Source: DP-20 sp964539925 (GTDB taxonomy: Bacteria > Desulfobacterota > Binatia > UBA9968). Taken from it: a DNA stretch of 10,909 nucleotides. Under the pieces are notes generated by a model that saw only the letters and a program-made list of their open reading frames with translations, ran no database searches and had not been told where the DNA came from. Below, in pieces: positions 8,742 to 10,909 of the stretch (within the stretch, counting starts at the first letter, position 1; the number at the start of each line of letters is the position of its first letter). The stretch covers positions 1-10,909 of the forward strand of contig CAZILB010000129.1 in the NCBI GenBank assembly GCA_964539925.1, written 5' to 3'. Both the position numbers and the translations under genes were made by a program.

Positions 8742-8842
8742 CGCGCAAAGCTCGCAAAGACCGCAAAGGTTGGAGATTGTCATTTCGACCTAAGGGAGAA
8801 ATATAACGCTCAATTTCGTGGATTTCGTGTCTTTCGTGGTCC
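8742..8842. repeat. Mosaic of short dispersed-repeat modules between queC and DUF58
   Basis: Two short arrays with a 9-bp period face each other. CGCAAAG occurs on the plus strand at 8744, 8753 and 8762; TTTCGTG occurs on the plus strand at 8814, 8823 and 8832. Between them lies a small inverted repeat, ATTTC at 8782-8786 with GAAAT at 8798-8802, inside the module CATTTCGACCTAAGGGAGAA (8781-8800). From memory, modules like these recur between genes in many environmental bacteria and yield spurious peptides such as HERHE and SPLGRND. No transposase is present. The inverted repeat lacks a T-run, so it is not a standard terminator. Confidence 0.6.
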
Positions 8843-8855
8843 AAGCTTTCTCCTT

Positions 8856-9551
8856 TTAGCGATCCGCGTAGAGGATCGGGTCGATGGCGCCGGCTTCTTT
8901 GAAGCCTTTGAGTCTCAGTTGGCAACTGTCGCAGCGGCCGCAGGCGCGCTCTTGGGTCTGCGGGTCGTAGCAGCTCCAGGTGAGCGCGTGATCGAGTCCG
9001 AGGGCGAGCCCGGCCCTGATGATCTCGGCCTTGGTCATGTTGATCAACGGCGCATGGATCGCCATCCGGCTGCGGCCTTCGACGCCGGCCCTGGTGGCGA
9101 GATTGGCCATGTTTTCAAAGGCGCGAATATAGGCTTCGCGGCAGTCCGGATAGCCGCTGTAGTCGAGCTGGTTGGCGCCAAAAAAAATATCCTGCGCTTC
9201 GATACGCTCCGCCAGCGCCAGCGCAAAGGACAGAAAAATCGTGTTGCGTGCCGGCACATAAGTGACGGGAATGCCCTCGGACATTGCCGCCTCGCTGCGC
9301 CCCTTGGGCACGTCGATCTCATCGGTGAGCGCCGAGCCGCCGATGGCGCGCAGATCGAAACTCAGGATGCGATGCGACTTCGCCTGGAGGAAAGCGGCCA
9401 CTTTCTTAGCCGAGCCCAGTTCCCGCTCGTGGCGCTGGCCGTAGTTGAAGCTGAGAGCGTGGAGTTCGAAGCCCTGTTTCTTTGCCATGGCTGCGGCCGT
9501 GGCGGAGTCGATGCCGCCGCTCAATAAAATGACCGCACTCGCCCGACCCAT
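8856..9551 (-). CDS. queC: 7-cyano-7-deazaguanine synthase QueC
   Basis: Cytoplasmic ATP-dependent enzyme of 231 residues, normal for QueC. It converts 7-carboxy-7-deazaguanine and ammonia into preQ0, the precursor of queuosine in tRNA. Visible motifs are the PP-loop SGGIDS (11-16), FNYGQRH (35-41), PARNT (100-104) and GANQLDYSGYPDCR (125-138). The C-terminal zinc site has Cys194, Cys204, Cys207 and Cys210 (C-x9-C-x2-C-x2-C). The ATG at 9551 begins 2 bp after the TAA of the rhodanese gene, so the genes are probably co-transcribed, although no functional link is evident. There is no room for a preQ1 riboswitch between them. No other queuosine gene is in the window. Confidence 0.97.
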   Translation of the reverse strand: MGRASAVILLSGGIDSATAAAMAKKQGFELHALSFNYGQRHERELGSAKKVAAFLQAKSHRILSFDLRAIGGSALTDEIDVPKGRSEAAMSEGIPVTYVPARNTIFLSFALALAERIEAQDIFFGANQLDYSGYPDCREAYIRAFENMANLATRAGVEGRSRMAIHAPLINMTKAEIIRAGLALGLDHALTWSCYDPQTQERACGRCDSCQLRLKGFKEAGAIDPILYADR

Positions 9552-9553
9552 GG

Positions 9554-10027
9554 TTACCTGGGAACCTTGGTTCCTTCCAAGGGGTAGCGTTTCTGGTGCC
9601 AGCCGACGATGCCTTCATCGAGCACTTTCATATTCCGAAACCCGTTCTCGTAAAGTATGCCATAGGCCAAACTGGCCAGGTGATGCGGGCAAGCTCAATA
9701 GAGCACGATGGGCCGGTCCCGCGGCATGCTTTTTAGATAACTTTTAAATTCGCCGAGGGGCGCGGAGACCGCGCTCATGATATGCGCCTCGCGGAACTCC
9801 TCCGCCGTGCGCACGTCGACGAGCAGCGGTTTGGCGCCGGCTTGGATCTCGGCCGCCAGCTCGTCGACTTTGATCAGCGCCGGCGTGATATTCGCCGGCA
9901 AGGTCTGCTGGGCAAACTGGGGATATTTCGCCGTATCGGCGTACGCCGCGGGCTGAACGCCGAATGTCACGAGCAACAGCGCGGCGACGGCGAAGACCGT
10001 CCTGGTCCATAAAGAGCAACGGTTCAT
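9554..10027 (-). CDS. Exported rhodanese-like protein with selenocysteine (in-frame TGA) at the catalytic position
   Basis: Predicted periplasmic sulfurtransferase-like protein of 157 residues if TGA is read as selenocysteine. A signal peptide covers about residues 1-30 (hydrophobic core VFAVAALLLV, likely cleavage after AYA). The rhodanese fold follows: LLVDVRTAEEFREAHI (68-83), then IVLY-U111-ACPHH at the active site, then GFRNMKVLDEGIVGWH. Related exported rhodaneses carry YCxCP here, so Sec111 replaces the catalytic Cys, with Cys113 two residues on. Translation stopping at the TGA (9697-9695) would remove the active site; readthrough restores a complete fold ending at TAA 9556-9554. The ATG at 10027 is chosen because GGGAGG (10039-10034) lies 6 nt upstream; the TTG at 10033 is too close. 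It follows the VKOR-Trx gene by 11 nt. Alternatives are a nonsense-mutated pseudogene or a sequencing error. Confidence 0.85.
9660..9680 (-). promoter_or_regulatory. Candidate bacterial SECIS hairpin in the rhodanese mRNA
   Basis: On the minus strand GGCC (9677-9674) pairs with GGCC (9668-9665) around a five-base loop AGUUU. An outer CC (9680-9679) pairs with GG (9661-9660) across an internal loop of U against UAU. A further A-U/U-A pair is possible at 9684-9683 with 9658-9657. The apical loop starts 21 nt after the UGA and has G as its second base, both within the usual bSECIS description (loop roughly 16-37 nt downstream, G in the first two loop bases). E. coli fdhF has a comparable loop beginning AGGU. 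This would recruit SelB for Sec insertion. Folding was judged by eye. Confidence 0.7.
9695..9697 (-). other. In-frame TGA proposed to encode selenocysteine (Sec111)
   Basis: The codon between Tyr110 and Ala112 of the rhodanese is TGA. TGA serves as a real stop elsewhere in this window (pgpA, both VWA genes), so a genome-wide reassignment of TGA is unlikely and local recoding is the better reading. It differs from a Cys codon by one base, so a mutation cannot be excluded from this sequence alone. Confidence 0.8.
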
Positions 10028-10033
10028 GATCAA

Positions 10034-10039
10034 CCTCCC
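10034..10039 (-). promoter_or_regulatory. Ribosome binding site that fixes the rhodanese start
   Basis: GGGAGG on the minus strand lies 6 nt before the ATG at 10027 and overlaps the last base of the upstream TAG. This spacing supports the ATG and rules against the in-frame TTG at 10033, which directly abuts the motif. Confidence 0.75.
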
Positions 10040-10905
10040 TAAGGCTGGTACTGGAACTGGCTGATCCGCGCCAGGGAGTCCAATGGTTGGACGCCGGTAT
10101 GCCTTTGGCCGTTAATGATCCAGGTTGGGTAGCTGCTGATATTTCTATCCCTGCATTCCGTCGCCACCGGGCCTTGAGGCCCGGCCGGGCTGCATTCGAC
10201 ATAGGGCACTCGCTTGGCCGAGCTGCCGAAGAGTGTTTTCTGGTCCTGGCAATGAGGGCACCAGGACGCGCCGTAGAACTTCGCCTCGGTTGTCGTCAAA
10301 TGTTCGGCGAGGCCGCGTACCCAGGGGTCTTCCGGCCCCGGCGCCGCAGAACCCCAGTAGCCCGCAAAATGCAAGTGAAGCGCCAGAATGACGACCAATC
10401 CCGCGCCCGCGCTCTTGGCCAGCCAGGGGCCCCAGGAAAACCGCCGCATGTTCATGGGCCGCTGGAAGGTCACAAGGATGAAAATCGCCGCCATCAAGCC
10501 GAGGGATGCGAGACAGTAGGGGCAAGCGGCCTGGAGCACGAAAAATGAAATCGATGTCAAATAAAGGCTGAAGAGTAGTCCAAAGAGCGAGATCACCCAG
10601 GCCCAGCGCCACTGATCGACGGCATTTTTATTCCAGGCGACGGCGGCGAGCAGCGCATAGGTGAGAAAGCCCCAGAAAGACGTCGGCATGCCGAGCAGCG
10701 TCGACCAGCGGCTGTTCAATACTACGTCGCAGTCGCTGCCGGCGGTGCAAAAAGCCACGAGCTGAGACTGCCATGCCGTGTAGGTGAGGTATCCGGACAA
10801 AACCATGCCGATGGCCGCAAGGACAAAGAGCGGCCAATTGGGCCCGGCGCGCATGAGCGCTGTCGCCGGGGATAGTTTGCCTTTTTTGCTTTTGTCGTTT
10901 GCCAT
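10039..10905 (-). CDS. Vitamin K epoxide reductase (VKOR) homologue fused to a thioredoxin-like domain
   Basis: Integral membrane oxidoreductase of 288 residues. The VKOR domain has about five hydrophobic segments (near 25-45, 72-92, 101-122, 127-147 and 163-183). Its cysteine pairs are both visible: the loop pair Cys53/Cys59 and the quinone-proximal C-P-Y-C at 128-131. SRWSTLLGMPTSFWG (65-79) is the family's conserved segment. The C-terminal thioredoxin-like domain (about 205-288) has WCPHC with Cys216/Cys219, a cis-Pro region SYPTW (258-262), and two further cysteines, 238 and 251. Bacterial VKOR-Trx fusions oxidise the Trx domain and pass electrons to quinone, making disulfides in exported proteins as DsbB/DsbA does. 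The ATG at 10905 is 4 bp from the window edge, so its ribosome binding site is out of sight. The rhodanese follows after 11 nt, which implies a shared transcript. Confidence 0.93.
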   Translation of the reverse strand: MANDKSKKGKLSPATALMRAGPNWPLFVLAAIGMVLSGYLTYTAWQSQLVAFCTAGSDCDVVLNSRWSTLLGMPTSFWGFLTYALLAAVAWNKNAVDQWRWAWVISLFGLLFSLYLTSISFFVLQAACPYCLASLGLMAAIFILVTFQRPMNMRRFSWGPWLAKSAGAGLVVILALHLHFAGYWGSAAPGPEDPWVRGLAEHLTTTEAKFYGASWCPHCQDQKTLFGSSAKRVPYVECSPAGPQGPVATECRDRNISSYPTWIINGQRHTGVQPLDSLARISQFQYQP

Positions 10906-10909
10906 CTTC

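Noticed and set aside
8149..8793. Plus-strand open frame of 214 codons opposite DUF58 and the repeat spacer
   Set aside because: It lies antisense to a clear DUF58 gene and runs into the repeat modules; its composition is Arg/Gly/Ala-rich with no motif.
8781..8802. Inverted repeat after queC as a Rho-independent terminator
   Set aside because: The stem is short and AT-rich with mismatches, and no T-run follows on either strand; it fits better as part of the dispersed repeat.
9552..9553. preQ1 riboswitch upstream of queC
   Set aside because: Only 2 bp separate the rhodanese stop from the queC start and no aptamer-like structure was seen in the overlapping coding region.
9554..10027. TGA reassigned to an ordinary amino acid genome-wide (code 4 or 25)
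   Set aside because: TGA terminates several neighbouring genes (3400, 5946, 1287), two of them in ATGA overlaps, so it is a functional stop in this genome.
9695..10033. Reading the rhodanese as a normal 112-residue protein starting at TTG 10033 and ending at TGA
   Set aside because: It would lack the active site and the second half of the fold although the matching sequence continues in frame; TTG 10033 also abuts the Shine-Dalgarno with no spacing.

Overview
The window is a dense, GC-rich bacterial segment in which every gene I can support lies on the minus strand, so transcription runs from high to low coordinates. Short gaps, ATGA start/stop overlaps, Shine-Dalgarno motifs and TGA/TAA/TAG stops all indicate ordinary bacterial code 11. 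Gene content (MepM-like endopeptidase, lipid-phosphatase PgpA, CinA, QueC, VKOR-thioredoxin fusion, a DUF58/BatA/VWA operon) suggests a Gram-negative, double-membrane organism of a deltaproteobacterial or related environmental lineage. The lineage is inference; no marker gene here settles it.

Layout in transcription order. (1) 10905-9554: a membrane VKOR-thioredoxin fusion, an oxidative disulfide-forming enzyme, followed by an exported rhodanese. The rhodanese reading frame is interrupted by one in-frame TGA exactly where the catalytic cysteine belongs (tyrosine-X-Ala-Cys-Pro). It then continues with good rhodanese sequence to a TAA. A compact hairpin with an AGUUU apical loop sits 21 nt after the TGA, as expected of a bacterial SECIS. 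I read it as a selenocysteine-containing rhodanese, which an ordinary gene caller would truncate at 9695. This is the main discovery of the window. (2) 9551-8856: queC, for 7-deazaguanine (queuosine precursor) synthesis, starting 2 bp after the rhodanese stop. (3) 8855-8662: a gene-poor spacer made of short dispersed-repeat modules (two opposed arrays of a 9-bp period around a small inverted repeat), ending in a short reading frame that overlaps the next gene. (4) 8661-3400: a tightly coupled three-gene set, DUF58, BatA-like VWA membrane protein and a large two-VWA membrane protein. The MoxR ATPase that normally accompanies such sets is absent from this window. (5) 3332-52: a good sigma70-type promoter, then a MepM-like M23 murein endopeptidase, pgpA and cinA, the last two overlapping by 4 bp. 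A possible start of a further gene is at the left edge.

Functionally the window joins envelope redox and sulfur chemistry (VKOR-Trx plus Sec-rhodanese), tRNA modification (queC), a probable envelope-associated VWA complex, and envelope and housekeeping functions (murein hydrolysis, phosphatidylglycerol synthesis, NMN deamidation). No tRNA, rRNA, CRISPR array, insertion sequence or plus-strand gene was found.
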